Assembly: GCA_045616485.1 (NCBI GenBank)
Contig: JAZLGU010000035.1
Coordinates: 1 to 64,000, forward strand
Length of the DNA: 64,000 nucleotides
Direction of reading: 5' to 3'
Source of the DNA: RGIG3528 sp045616485
GTDB lineage: Bacteria > Bacillota > Clostridia > Lachnospirales > Lachnospiraceae
The notes beneath the pieces were generated by a model that saw nothing but the letters and a program-made list of their open reading frames with translations, was not told where the DNA came from and made no database searches. Positions 33,430 through 43,600 of the stretch are shown in pieces (the first letter of the stretch is position 1; each line of letters starts with the position of its first letter). A program made the position numbers and the translations under genes.

Positions 33430-35214
33430 ATGTCAACAAAAGCTTTTTACAAGCCATCAGAAATCGGTGCGGGTAAAGTTGGTTTCTCCAAGACTCGTTC
33501 CATCATTGAAGCTGCTTTTTATGGCAACAACGTAGTTAAAGTTAACACACTTAAGGAAGCTTACAAGCTTGCTCTTCAGTCCCCAGGTACAGTAGTTACT
33601 GATATGCCTGTTAAGGATGGCGAGCTTTTCGGCCTTGAGAAGGACGCTAAGGTTCTTCTTTTCAACGATGGTGCCGTAACAGGTCGTTACGCAGCAGCTC
33701 GTCGTATCAAGGGTCAGCCTGGTGTAGACGATACAAAGCTTGATAAGGTAGTTATGGACGCAGTTTATGAGTCAAGATGGAAGACTCTGTATCATGCAGA
33801 GTGCGTTATCGGTCTTGATCCTGAGTTCATGGTAAAGGCTCACCTTCTCATTCCTGAAGGAGAAGAGAATCTCCTTTACAACTGGATGCTGAATTTCCAG
33901 TATTTTTCAGACACATATGCAAAGATGTACAAAGAGTCCCAGCCTGTAGGCAAGGGTAAGGAGCCTGATATCTATATCTTCTCCGATCCTCAGTGGGAGC
34001 CACATGAGGCACCTGATGTAGATTACTCATGCCTCTCCGATCCTCGTACACTCTGCTACTTCGATACAGATCAGAACTGTGCTTGTATCCTTGGTATGAA
34101 GTACTTCGGCGAGCACAAGAAGGGTACTCTTACTATCGCTTGGGCTATTGCTAACCGTAATGGTTATGCTTCCTGCCATGGTGGTCAGAAGGAATACTCT
34201 CTTCCAAAGGGAAAGAAGTTCGTTGCTTCCGTATACGGTCTGTCAGGTTCAGGTAAGTCCACACTTACACATGCTAAGCACAGCGGTAAGTATGACAAGG
34301 ATGGCGGTATCAAGGTTCTTCATGATGACGCTTTCATCATCAATTCCGACACATGTGCTTCTATCGCACTTGAGCCTACATACTTCGATAAGACAGCTGA
34401 CTATCCTACAGGATGTTCTGATAATGAGTATCTCCTTACAGTTCAGAACTGCTCTTGCACAATGGACGAGGACGGCAAGATTCAGCTTGTTACAGAGGAT
34501 ATCCGTAACGGTAACGGACGTGCTATTAAGTCCAAGCTTTGGAGCCCTAACCGTGTAGATAAGATTGACTCCCCTGTTAATGCTATCTTCTGGATCATGA
34601 AGGATCCTACCATTCCTCCGGTAGTTAAGCTTAAGGGTGCAGCTCTTGCTTCCGTAATGGGTGCTACACTTGCTACTAAGACATCTTCTGCAGAGCGTGT
34701 TGCAGCTGGTACAGATATGAATGCTATTCGTATCGTTCCTTATGCAAATCCTTTCAGAACATATCCTCTTAAGAATGACTATGTTAAGTTCAAGAAGCTG
34801 GTTGAGGAGAAGAATGTAGCTTGCTACATCGTTAACACAGGCGACTTCATGGGCAAGAAGGTTAAGAAGGAAGATACTCTTGGTATCCTTGAGACTATCG
34901 TTGAAGGTAAGGCTAAGTTCCAGAAGTGGGGCGATTTCGAGGACATCGAGATCATGAACGACTGGTCCGGTAAGACAGGCGACTTCACACCTGATATGAA
35001 CGATGCTGCTTACATCGAGGCTCTTGCAGCAGCTATGCAGACACGTGTAGATGCAGTTGAAGGCTTCGCTAAGAAGAACGAGGGCTATGATAAGCTTCCT
35101 GCAGAGGCTCTTGAGGCTCTTAAGAAGGTTGTAGCTCAGATGCCTACAGCTAAGGCTGCAAAGAAGGCAGCTCCTGCAAAGAAGGCTCCTGCAAAGAAGA
35201 CTACAAAGAAATAA
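33430..35214 (+). CDS. pckA: Phosphoenolpyruvate carboxykinase (ATP) with Lys/Ala-rich tail
   Basis: A 594-residue ATP-dependent PEP carboxykinase, which interconverts oxaloacetate and PEP; in anaerobes it often fixes CO2 and makes ATP on the way to succinate. The ATP loop GLSGSGKST is at 270-278, with KVLHDDAFII and the arginine/lysine segments of the active site nearby. The start is ATG 33430, directly after AAGGAGG. The last 22 residues (573-594) form a repetitive tail of K, A and P (PAKKAPAKKTTKK), which normal PEPCK lacks. Codon use is extremely biased (GCT, CTT, AAG, ACA), matching the perfect promoter: a very highly expressed gene. Confidence 0.95.
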   Translation: MSTKAFYKPSEIGAGKVGFSKTRSIIEAAFYGNNVVKVNTLKEAYKLALQSPGTVVTDMPVKDGELFGLEKDAKVLLFNDGAVTGRYAAARRIKGQPGVDDTKLDKVVMDAVYESRWKTLYHAECVIGLDPEFMVKAHLLIPEGEENLLYNWMLNFQYFSDTYAKMYKESQPVGKGKEPDIYIFSDPQWEPHEAPDVDYSCLSDPRTLCYFDTDQNCACILGMKYFGEHKKGTLTIAWAIANRNGYASCHGGQKEYSLPKGKKFVASVYGLSGSGKSTLTHAKHSGKYDKDGGIKVLHDDAFIINSDTCASIALEPTYFDKTADYPTGCSDNEYLLTVQNCSCTMDEDGKIQLVTEDIRNGNGRAIKSKLWSPNRVDKIDSPVNAIFWIMKDPTIPPVVKLKGAALASVMGATLATKTSSAERVAAGTDMNAIRIVPYANPFRTYPLKNDYVKFKKLVEEKNVACYIVNTGDFMGKKVKKEDTLGILETIVEGKAKFQKWGDFEDIEIMNDWSGKTGDFTPDMNDAAYIEALAAAMQTRVDAVEGFAKKNEGYDKLPAEALEALKKVVAQMPTAKAAKKAAPAKKAPAKKTTKK

Positions 35215-35260
35215 TCATCATTTAAATATCCTTAAATGTGTGCTGACAGAAGTCGGCACT

Positions 35261-35296
35261 ACGGAGGGAATGGCAGCGCCATTCCCTCCGTTTTTT
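35261..35296 (+). terminator. Terminator of pckA
   Basis: CGGAGGGAATGGC-AGC-GCCATTCCCTCCG followed by TTTTTTAT: a perfect 13-base-pair stem with U tail. Confidence 0.95.
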
Positions 35297-35331
35297 ATGG
35301 GAAGTGAATCCCGAATTATGATTATACTTTA

Positions 35332-35360
35332 TTGTATTTTTTGAAGATATGATATATAAT
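35332..35360 (+). promoter_or_regulatory. sigma-A promoter of metG
   Basis: TTGTAT (35332-35337), 17-base spacer, TATAAT (35355-35360). The leader is about 65 bases, too short for a T-box. Confidence 0.75.
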
Positions 35361-35431
35361 AAGATTTTATCAGTATTTTTTTGAAAATGTGTCATAGGTA
35401 CAAAGATAAACCGTGACAGAAGGAGGTCAAT

Positions 35432-37474
35432 ATGGATAGAAAATCGAAGTTTTCGCAGAAAACTGAGCCAAAGAACTGCGAAGCAGTTCCTGAAAAAAAG
35501 TACTACATTACAACTGCCATCGCTTACACGTCCGGTAAGCCTCACATCGGCAACACTTACGAAGCTATCCTGGCAGATTCCATTGCCAGATGCAAGCGTC
35601 TTCAGGGGTACGATGTATTCATGCAGACCGGTACAGATGAGCACGGCCAGAAAATAGAAGAAAAAGCAGCTAAAAAGGGTATGGCACCCAAGGCTTTTGT
35701 TGATGAGGTATCCGGTGAGATTCGTCGTATCTGGGATACAGTAGGTTGTTCTTACGATAAGTTTATTCGTACTACAGATGCAGATCATGAGCGTCAGGTA
35801 CAGAAGATCTTTAAAAAGCTTTATGAACAGGGTGACATCTACAAGAGTGAGTATCAGGGTATGTATTGTACTCCTTGTGAGTCCTTCTGGACAGAGAGTC
35901 AGCTGGTAGACGGTAAGTGCCCTGACTGTGGCAGAGAAGTAAAGCCTGCCAAGGAAGAGGCTTACTTCTTCAAAATGAGCAAATATGCTGATCGTCTTAT
36001 TGAGCATATTAATACTCATCCTGAGTTTATTCAGCCTGTATCCCGTAAAAATGAGATGATGAACAATTTCCTTCTTCCGGGACTTCAGGATCTTTGTGTA
36101 TCCCGTACTACATTTAAGTGGGGCGTGCCTGTTGATTTTGATGACAAGCATGTAGTTTATGTATGGCTGGATGCACTTACCAATTATATAACAGGTATTG
36201 GCTATGACTGCGATGGCCATTCCACTGAGCAGTTCGGCAAGCTCTGGCCTGCTGACCTGCATCTTATCGGTAAGGATATTATTCGTTTCCATACTATCTA
36301 CTGGCCTATTTTCCTGATGGCTCTGGATATTCCTCTGCCCAAGCAGGTATTTGGTCATCCATGGCTCTTACAGGGCGGTGAGAAGATGAGTAAGTCCAGA
36401 GGCAACGTGCTTTATGCAGATGATCTGGCTGACGTATTTGGTGTGGATGCAGTGAGATACTATGTTCTTCATGAGATGCCTTTTGAAAATGATGGCACTA
36501 TCACCTGGGAGCTGATGACTGAGAGAGTCAATTCCGAGCTGGCCAATACTCTGGGCAATCTGGTCAATCGTACCATCTCCATGTCCAATAAGTACTTTGG
36601 CGGTGTAGTGACCAATGCCAAGGTAGCAGAGGCAGTAGACGAGGAGCTTAAGAGCGTTACTCTTGAAGCTGTAAGCAAGGTGAATGCAAAGATGGAAGAC
36701 CTTCGTGTAGCAGATGCTATTACAGAGGTGTTTAATGTATATAAGAGATGTAATAAGTATATTGATGAGACTATGCCTTGGGCATTAGCCAAGGACGAGA
36801 CCAAGCAGGGCAGACTTCAGACTGTTCTCTACAATCTCCTTGAGTCCATCACTATCGCTACTACTCTTTTACAGCCATTTATGCCTACTACCTGTGAAAA
36901 GATTTTTGCTCAGATCGGTGTAAAGGCTCGTTCATGGGATGAGCTGACACAGTATGGCCTTATTGCAGACGGTACACATGTTACAGAGACTCCTGAGATT
37001 CTTTTTGCAAGACTTGACGTAAAGGATATTCTGGTAAAAGCTGAAGAGATTCAGAAAAAGCAGGCTGAGGAGTATGCCCGTGAAGAGGGACTTCCTGTGC
37101 CCGGCGAGGAAAAGGCTGCAGAGCCTGAGATAGAGCTTACGGTAAAGCCTGAGATAGAATATGAGGACTTTGCTAAGATGCAGTTTGCTATGGGCGAGAT
37201 TATTGCCTGCGAAGAAGTACCAAAGTCCAAAAAGCTTCTTTGCTCACAGGTAAAGATCGGTAATCAGACCAAGCAGATAGTATCCGGTATCAAGCAGCAT
37301 TATACAGCTGCTGAGATGGTAGGCAAAAAGGTTATGGTACTGGTAAATCTTAAGCCGGCCAAGCTGGCAGGCGTACTGTCTGAGGGTATGCTGCTTTGTG
37401 CAGAGGATGCAGAGGGCAATCTTGCTCTTATGACCGCTGAAAAAGATATGCCTTCCGGTGCTGAAATTTGCTAA
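35432..37474 (+). CDS. metG: Methionine-tRNA ligase
   Basis: A 680-residue class I aminoacyl-tRNA synthetase charging tRNA-Met. The HIGH motif appears as HIGN (38-41) and KMSKS at 318-322. Zinc-binding cysteines occur as CTPC and CPDC around residue 148-170. The C-terminal part (about 570-680) is the tRNA-binding (OB-fold) domain, starting EYEDFAKMQFAMGEIIACE and ending KLAGVLSEGMLLCAEDAEG. The first 20 residues before KKYYITTAIAYTSG are an extension rich in Lys, Glu and Pro. GGAGG is 7-8 bases before the ATG. Transcribed alone and closed by a bidirectional terminator. Confidence 0.97.
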   Translation: MDRKSKFSQKTEPKNCEAVPEKKYYITTAIAYTSGKPHIGNTYEAILADSIARCKRLQGYDVFMQTGTDEHGQKIEEKAAKKGMAPKAFVDEVSGEIRRIWDTVGCSYDKFIRTTDADHERQVQKIFKKLYEQGDIYKSEYQGMYCTPCESFWTESQLVDGKCPDCGREVKPAKEEAYFFKMSKYADRLIEHINTHPEFIQPVSRKNEMMNNFLLPGLQDLCVSRTTFKWGVPVDFDDKHVVYVWLDALTNYITGIGYDCDGHSTEQFGKLWPADLHLIGKDIIRFHTIYWPIFLMALDIPLPKQVFGHPWLLQGGEKMSKSRGNVLYADDLADVFGVDAVRYYVLHEMPFENDGTITWELMTERVNSELANTLGNLVNRTISMSNKYFGGVVTNAKVAEAVDEELKSVTLEAVSKVNAKMEDLRVADAITEVFNVYKRCNKYIDETMPWALAKDETKQGRLQTVLYNLLESITIATTLLQPFMPTTCEKIFAQIGVKARSWDELTQYGLIADGTHVTETPEILFARLDVKDILVKAEEIQKKQAEEYAREEGLPVPGEEKAAEPEIELTVKPEIEYEDFAKMQFAMGEIIACEEVPKSKKLLCSQVKIGNQTKQIVSGIKQHYTAAEMVGKKVMVLVNLKPAKLAGVLSEGMLLCAEDAEGNLALMTAEKDMPSGAEIC

Positions 37475-37485
37475 TGATATGAAAT

Positions 37486-37524
37486 AAAAAAGTAGCGGAT
37501 TATTCACAATCCGCTACTTTTTTT
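37486..37524. terminator. Bidirectional terminator between metG and the LacI-type gene
   Basis: AAAAAAGTAGCGGATT and AATCCGCTACTTTTTTT form a perfect stem with A/T tails on both sides, ending convergent transcripts. It overlaps the last codons of the regulator gene. Confidence 0.95.
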
Positions 37525-38507
37525 GTGCTATCTCTTTCTATTAATTTGGCGCGCAGTAACATTTTTGACATGGGGACTTCTCTTATCAGTCCATCCAGCA
37601 TGAACATAGCGCTTTTTCCCAGGTTGTTTCTGTCCTGACGGATAGTGGTCAGGGCGGGGTTCAGGGATGCTGCTATAGGCAGGTCATCGTAGCCTACGAC
37701 AGATATATCTTCGGGTACTTTTTTGCCCAGGCGATTCAGCTCATTCAGAACACCTGAAGCGATAAGGTCTGAAGCACACACAATGGCGGTGGCTCCATTA
37801 TCCAGGAAGCCCTGTACAAAATTCTTGGCACAGTCCGGTACATAATAGCCATAAGCTACCAGCGGCTCGTAGACTGTGAGACCGCACTCTTTGATGGCGT
37901 CTCTAAAAGCGATATTTCTTTCTTCGGACACCATGGAATTTTTAGATCCGTTAAGAAAGGCTATTTTTTTATGTCCCAGGGCAGCCAGATGTTTTACCGC
38001 CATGCCTACACCCTCATGGGAGTCAGTGCCTACATAGCCTACCTTCTCATTGCCCTCCAGATAGTTATCCAAAAGGACTGTAGGTACAGTGGTTTTCTGC
38101 AGCTGCTTTATCCAGTCGTCGTGGAGGGTAAAGCCTAGGAGAAAAGCGCCGGCATAGCCGTGACGCAGCATGTAGCTGTCGTATTTTTCCAGTGTACGGA
38201 AGGAAAGCTTACTGGGCTCAATAACGGCCTCCCAGTTGCGGTCGGCAGCAGCCTGTTTAAAGCCATTTACTATATCATATCCGAATTTCTCAATGGTCTC
38301 AAATTCCATGTTGGAATCTTCAACGAAGATGCAGACCTTTCTGGCAGGCATCCTGCGGATTTTTTTAAGATTGTAGCCCATTTCCACGGCAGTATCCAGC
38401 ACCAGCTGACGAGTCTCTGCTGATATATCATCTGCTCCATTAAGACCCTTGGATACTGTACTCATGGCCAAGCCAAGACGATCTGCAATATCTTTGATTG
38501 TTACCAT
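37500..38507 (-). CDS. LacI family transcriptional regulator
   Basis: A 335-residue regulator. The N-terminal helix-turn-helix is VTIKDIADRLGLAMSTVSKGLNG with the hinge helix following, and the rest is a periplasmic-binding-like sugar sensor domain (YDSYMLRHGYAGAFLLGF, VGYVGTDSHEGVGMAVKHL, SVVGYDDLPIAASLNPALTTIRQD). The operator it reads is probably an AACGTT-type palindrome, of which there are candidates at 6385, 6201 and 52867. Neighbouring genes (metG, fliS) give no clue to its target. Promoter at 38548-38576; it is transcribed alone. Confidence 0.93.
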   Translation of the reverse strand: MVTIKDIADRLGLAMSTVSKGLNGADDISAETRQLVLDTAVEMGYNLKKIRRMPARKVCIFVEDSNMEFETIEKFGYDIVNGFKQAAADRNWEAVIEPSKLSFRTLEKYDSYMLRHGYAGAFLLGFTLHDDWIKQLQKTTVPTVLLDNYLEGNEKVGYVGTDSHEGVGMAVKHLAALGHKKIAFLNGSKNSMVSEERNIAFRDAIKECGLTVYEPLVAYGYYVPDCAKNFVQGFLDNGATAIVCASDLIASGVLNELNRLGKKVPEDISVVGYDDLPIAASLNPALTTIRQDRNNLGKSAMFMLDGLIREVPMSKMLLRAKLIERDSTKKVADCE

Positions 38508-38547
38508 ACATACCCCTAAATCACGAAATAAAACTAAAGTTTATATT

Positions 38548-38576
38548 ATCTTACCTTTAAAGCTGTTATTTTGCAA
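38548..38576 (-). promoter_or_regulatory. sigma-A promoter of the LacI-type gene
   Basis: On the minus strand TTGCAA (38571-38576), 17-base spacer, TAAGAT (38548-38553), about 40 bases before the ATG. Confidence 0.6.
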
Positions 38577-38638
38577 GGTTTCAGTGAAAAATGGTAGGTA
38601 AAAAAGGATATATTGCCATTTTCCCGTAAAAGAAGGTT

Positions 38639-38679
38639 GACCACCCGCCGGCGTCCAGGGATAACGCCATTAGGTGGTC
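38639..38679 (-). terminator. Probable terminator of the flagellin/fliS operon
   Basis: GACCACC and GGTGGTC enclose an inner GGCGT/ACGCC stem; on the minus strand a moderately U-rich CAACCTTCTTTT follows. A second small hairpin, GGCATA/TATGCC, overlaps the fliS stop. Confidence 0.55.
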
Positions 38680-38710
38680 TGGGGAATAAACATTTTAAGC
38701 GGCATATTTC

Positions 38711-39190
38711 CTATGCCATAAAACCTCTGTTGTAATCTCTGGGATCCACAAAGGTCTCATTTAAATAGCCTTTGCCATATGTAAGGCCTGCATAAACAGA
38801 CTGGGTATTTTTCATAAGTGGACCATTGGGGTCCAGGGCAGATATCCGGGCGAAGCTCTGGCGCAGGGGCGTAATAACTTGTTTTACACCCTCCAGGTGC
38901 TCTGCATTATTAGCTGCTGCAGCCTGGGAAAGCAGGCGGGCACAGTAAGAATAAAGCGCTGCCAGATTCATGGAGAGCTGGATGCTGAAGTCCAGGCAGT
39001 CAGTAAGCTCATGGATAAATAATGTGGCATGGTGAATGCTCTTTCGATACTCTTCAAAGTCGCCGTTAGCATGAGCCTGTTCTGCATTTTTAATATCGGT
39101 AAGAATCACGTCGTAAAGTATTACCACCAGATCTACGGAATTGGCAGAAGAGACTCTTAGAGTGAAATCCTTAATTTCTTCATTGGTCAT
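38711..39190 (-). CDS. fliS: FliS-like flagellin chaperone
   Basis: A 159-residue, fully helical protein of the FliS family, which binds the C-terminal helices of flagellin in the cytoplasm and keeps it unfolded for export. Recognisable parts are LVVILYDVILTDIKNAEQAH, the middle helix around YRKSIHHATLFIHELTDCL and SYCARLLSQAAAANN. It is longer at the C-terminus than classical FliS (about 125-135), ending in an aromatic tail (VYAGLTYGKGYLNETF). It lies 13 bases after the divergent flagellin gene, so it may serve that flagellin specifically. No gene for FliD is present here. Confidence 0.82.
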   Translation of the reverse strand: MTNEEIKDFTLRVSSANSVDLVVILYDVILTDIKNAEQAHANGDFEEYRKSIHHATLFIHELTDCLDFSIQLSMNLAALYSYCARLLSQAAAANNAEHLEGVKQVITPLRQSFARISALDPNGPLMKNTQSVYAGLTYGKGYLNETFVDPRDYNRGFMA

Positions 39191-39203
39191 AATTTAGAAG
39201 TCC

Positions 39204-40652
39204 TTATCTCTGCAGCAGATTGAGCACATTCTGAGGCTGCTCGTTGGCCTGGGACAGCATGGAAGTAGCTGCCTGCACCAGTACCTGCATCTGAGTGTAA
39301 TTAGTCATTTCGCTGGCCATATCAGTATCAATTACTCGGGAAAGTGCCTCGGTCAGATTCTCGGCAGAGGTGTCCAGATTCTTGATAGAGTGATCCAGTC
39401 TGTTTTCGTAAGCACCGAGCTTGGCACGGATAGAGGATATCTCTATAACAGCCTTGTTAAACATGGTGATAGCCTCGGAAGCTCCGGACTGGGTGCTGAT
39501 GTCGGCATTGTTGATCATAAGGGTAGTGGTATCTACACGAGGTATACGCACTTCCATGGTCTGGCCTTCGTTGGCACCTATCTGAAGAGTCATGGGGCCT
39601 GCAGACAGTACAGTTACCGTAACATCTCCTGTGAAGCCCTCGTCTACTTTAAATATCATGGAAAAACCGTTTCTGTCGTTTACTGTAATGTAATCGCCAT
39701 CAACAGTGGCTGTAGCGGTCTTTGTAAAGCCTGAGCCTACAGATGTATCCAGAGTGACTACAGAGTCGGAGCCGTAGCTGGTGGTGCCTGCAGTGGAAAT
39801 ACCAAGCGCAGCAGCCAGCTGAGGGTCGGAGCAGCTGATCTTAAGCTCAGAGTCATCGCCGTAGTCAAGATTTACTATGGTGAGATATGAATCGGCAAGA
39901 TTGGCCAAAGCATCGGAAGTAGATATAGTCTCATACTTACCGGGAGCTGAATTGTCAGCGGTAGTATTGGATAAACCTATGTAAATATTGGAGCCTGCGC
40001 CGGTAGTAAGCTTGGATATCATAGTGTCCAGATCGTCGCCGGCTTCAATTTTAATGGCCTGATCATTAATATACACATAGCCCTCTGCAGGAGCAGTAGT
40101 GGCAGTCAGCTTGGAGCGGTAGGATGCCTGTGAAGGAGAGCCGGCTACAGTAAGAGAATAGCTGCGTACCTCTACTGTATCTGATAAAGATACAAGGCTG
40201 ACCTGAGACTCACTGGAGTAGGAACGGCGATCCACTGTACCATCCAAAAGAGTCTTTGTGTTGAATTCAGTAGTAGTGGATATTCTATCGATCTCTACCA
40301 TCAGCTGGTCTACTTCATCCTGAAGTGTGCTGCGGTCTTCATCGGTCATGGTACCGTTGGCTGCCTGTACCGCCAGCTGTCTCATACGCTGTACCATTTC
40401 CTCTACTTCAATCAGTGCGCCTTCAGCTGTCTGAATAACAGAAATACCGTCGGAGGCATTTCTGGAAGCCTGGTTGAGGCCTGCGATCTGAGTTTTCATT
40501 TTTTCTGAAATAGCAAGGCCTGCAGCGTCATCAGCGGCACGATTTATTCTATAGCCTGTAGAAAGTCGCTGAATGGCATTCTGCAGAGCGTCATTGTTCT
40601 GAGCTAAAATGTTATTTACCTTGAGGGCGGGAATGTTGTGATTAATACGCAT
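39204..40652 (-). CDS. Flagellin 4, divergent
   Basis: A 482-residue flagellin distinct from the three tandem ones. N-terminal MRINHNIPALKVNNILAQNN and RLSTGYRINRAADDAAG, and C-terminal ENRLDHSIKNLDTSAENLTEAL to NEQPQNVLNLLQR are intact, while the variable middle part (about 150-375) is unrelated to flagellins 1-3. The N-terminus MRINHNI is the classical Bacillus Hag type, whereas the others begin MAM(I/V)VQHN. AGGAGG precedes the ATG by 8 bases. It is in an operon with the large FliK-like protein upstream and a FliS-like chaperone downstream. It may be a minor or alternative filament protein. Confidence 0.93.
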   Translation of the reverse strand: MRINHNIPALKVNNILAQNNDALQNAIQRLSTGYRINRAADDAAGLAISEKMKTQIAGLNQASRNASDGISVIQTAEGALIEVEEMVQRMRQLAVQAANGTMTDEDRSTLQDEVDQLMVEIDRISTTTEFNTKTLLDGTVDRRSYSSESQVSLVSLSDTVEVRSYSLTVAGSPSQASYRSKLTATTAPAEGYVYINDQAIKIEAGDDLDTMISKLTTGAGSNIYIGLSNTTADNSAPGKYETISTSDALANLADSYLTIVNLDYGDDSELKISCSDPQLAAALGISTAGTTSYGSDSVVTLDTSVGSGFTKTATATVDGDYITVNDRNGFSMIFKVDEGFTGDVTVTVLSAGPMTLQIGANEGQTMEVRIPRVDTTTLMINNADISTQSGASEAITMFNKAVIEISSIRAKLGAYENRLDHSIKNLDTSAENLTEALSRVIDTDMASEMTNYTQMQVLVQAATSMLSQANEQPQNVLNLLQR

Positions 40653-40668
40653 TTAAAAACCTCCTGCG

Positions 40669-43600
40669 TTAATTTTGCCTGTCTGCCTGACTTACGTGTA
40701 AAACAAAGGTTTTCGCTACTCTGTATAGTGTGGCAGACGAGCTTGTAGTAGTGGCACTTCCCTGTGAGTCTTTGTAGATTCCTTCTGTCTGATAGCTGTA
40801 TTTTTCAGCAGCTACCTCTTCGGCACCATAGTAAATGGAGCCTATTTCTATGCCTCGACCTGCAAAATCTGCAAAAAGATTCAGCTGGCGATCTTTTAGA
40901 AGAGTCATACCTTCTTTGGTAGTACTCTTTATAAAGCATTTAAGTTTATTATCTTCCAAAGAGGCGTCCAAAGAAACGGTTCCCAGGTGGGCGGTAGGGA
41001 TATTAACCATTACCTTGCTTAATGCGGCCTCTTCATTGCTAAGGACGGTGACAGACATATTGACGATGTCTTCTCCCGTGTCCACGGGAATCTGATAAAA
41101 TTCGCGTTTTGACAGTCTGTTCATAAAGCGGACGCTGCTATCCATCCTTTTAAGAGCCTTTATGTCCAGCCTGCTCACTGCGCTGTCACGCTGGAGAGTG
41201 CTTTTAAGTGCTTTTGTGGTATCTGCAAAATCACCATATGCCTTCTCCATGGATTCTTTTGATTCCAGGGCCTCGGTGAAATCGGGAAGCTCTGCCTCCT
41301 CGCCCGTATCCATCCGCATAAATCTCTTCCAGTCCTTAAAAATATCGGTGTTTCCTGCCAAAAGATCCTTAGCGGCTGCGATATTTTCCATGGTAGTAAT
41401 GATATTAAAATCCTCCAGAAAACGGGTGGCATTTTCACCGTTTGCAGCTATATCCTGCAGATCTCTTACCCATTCTTCGGCAGTGCGATGATAATCTGTA
41501 GACATAGCCTTTACTTCTTTATCGGCAGATTCGGTCAGATTATTTAGAAGCTCTGCGTCAGGTCCCTGACTGCTGCCAAGGCCTGCCTTAATCTTATTTT
41601 CGATTCGGTCCACATCTGTGGATAATTTTGCCAGATTACTGAAGGTATCGTTGATAAAATTGTCGCTTCCAATAGCTTTTCCGGTACGTACAGCTGTTAA
41701 AAGCCCCTTTAATGTGGGCTCTTCGCCACGTTTAAAGATGCCGCCTACTGCCATTTCTTCCTTGTCTTCTATCTGATGCAGGGCTTTGTAGATGGCTACA
41801 TAGGCCTCGCGCTCATCTTTTGAAAGATTTTTGCGGCTTTCCAGATTGACCAGGAAATTGGAATAGCTGTCATCATTTTTGATGCCTTCCTGCTCCTTTA
41901 GGTCGGTTATTTTATCCAGCAGCTCATCCAAATTTTTTTCCAGAGGATTGATGCCATCTCTGATCATTCTGACGGTCACGGCAGGATGCAGCTCCTTAAG
42001 TACTGACTGGAGTTTTTCGTCATAAGCAGCCACCTTGCCCAGATTTTCTCTGTTAATCTCAGCTTCAGCATAGCCCAGAATACGGGCTGCTCTGCGGGTG
42101 GCTTCATTGACTTCGATGTCGTTCTGCTTTATAAGGGAGTCGACATTTTGTACTGCCTTTGTAAAAGAATCGCCATACTTTTTATCGGGACTGGTCATTA
42201 CAGTCTCAAAGGTATGGGAAAAACGGTTGAAATTGCTATTCTTAAACTCCTGACCCTGAGTGTTCAGCTGATTCATGGTAATGCTGTCAGCCTTGTCTAC
42301 TGTGGTGTAGATAAGGGTGGCAGGCATTTCCTTTATTCCTTCCAGGATGTCTGTCGTCTGCTTAAGTAAAGACAGATCCTCTTCTGTATACTGCCCCTTG
42401 GCAATACCCGCCTGAGTAAAGAAGTCTGAGAAAAAGCGATTTTCCAGCACTTTCAGGCTGTCGATAAGGCGGTTCATGGAGACTGTATCTATGCGAATAC
42501 CCTCTTTTTCCAGTCGGAAAGCGGCTTCGAAGGTCATTTTTGCCTTGATTTCTTCCAACTGTCTGCGGGCTCTTATGGAGGCAGCCTGTCCGACACCGCT
42601 GCCACTAAAGTCCTCCAGAAGTCTGGACGCTTCAGGGCTATGGTTATCTACTTCATCCTGGGCCTTGTGGAGGTCTGACAATGACAGATTGACATCGTTG
42701 GCAGTCTTTGCTCCTGTGCGCTCCATATTTTGAGCGACGGCAACATTGACAGCAGTATCGCTGACTTTACCGGTGTTTTGTACTATGGATCTTACCTGCT
42801 GAGCGCTGGCGGACAGAAGATTCATCTGCTTTGGATCCTGGCCTACGCTTATGGCATCGCAGGCTTTGGTAAGGATATCCTCATCTCCCAGCTTTATTTT
42901 TGTAATCTGAGCATAAGCCTTAAGATTCTCGGCAGTTAAGGGAATATCTTTTTTAATGAAATCCTGGGCCGCAGCGTTCATTTCGCGATTATTTTTAAGA
43001 CCTGCTTGGAAAAGGAGGTGAGTCACTGTAGGCTCCAGCTGCTTCCAGGCGTCTTCAGATAAAGGACGTTCCTTTTTATTAAGGCTGCTATACGCCGTGC
43101 GGGCCTCTGCTATATTTTCAAGAGTAGGAGCCAGCCTGTTTCTTATTAAGTATTCAGCTTCATCCTTGGATACGCGGGTGTCGGGACCGGAGAGCTGGAT
43201 GGCCTCGGCTACTCTTTCCATGTTGGCCTTGGTCAGGGGAAGATTGGCTTTAATAAGCTTTTCTGCAATGCGTTCTGCATTGGGATTATTAGGAAGGGCG
43301 GCCACAGCCTGAGCTATTATGGCAGCCTGTCTGTTTTCCATATCTTCTATCTGCCCCGCCTGAGCTTCAGCGAACATTTCTTTTTGCATCTTTATGCGAT
43401 CCAAAGCAGCCTGCATGGCTTCGGCAGTCATGGAAAAAATGTCAAAGCCTTCATTTATCAGCATTTCCATGTCGTCAGCTGTCATGCGGTCGGAAGTGTC
43501 TTCCAGGCGCTCCTGATTTTTTTCTGCGTCGGTACGGTTGTCGGCCTTTTCAAGGATGCTTTCTTCATTGCCAACATTTTTTGTGTAAAGCTCTGATTGG

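Noticed and set aside
35367..35431. T-box leader before metG
   Set aside because: The leader is only about 65 bases and has no T-box sequence or antiterminator.
35474..35495. Perfect hairpin GAACTGC-GAA-GCAGTTC inside the start of metG
   Set aside because: It lies within the coding region; a single short stem is compatible with chance, and no second copy was seen.
35222..36358. Long open frame on the minus strand opposite metG
   Set aside because: It is antisense to the fully conserved metG, has no ribosome binding site and a composition unlike real proteins here.
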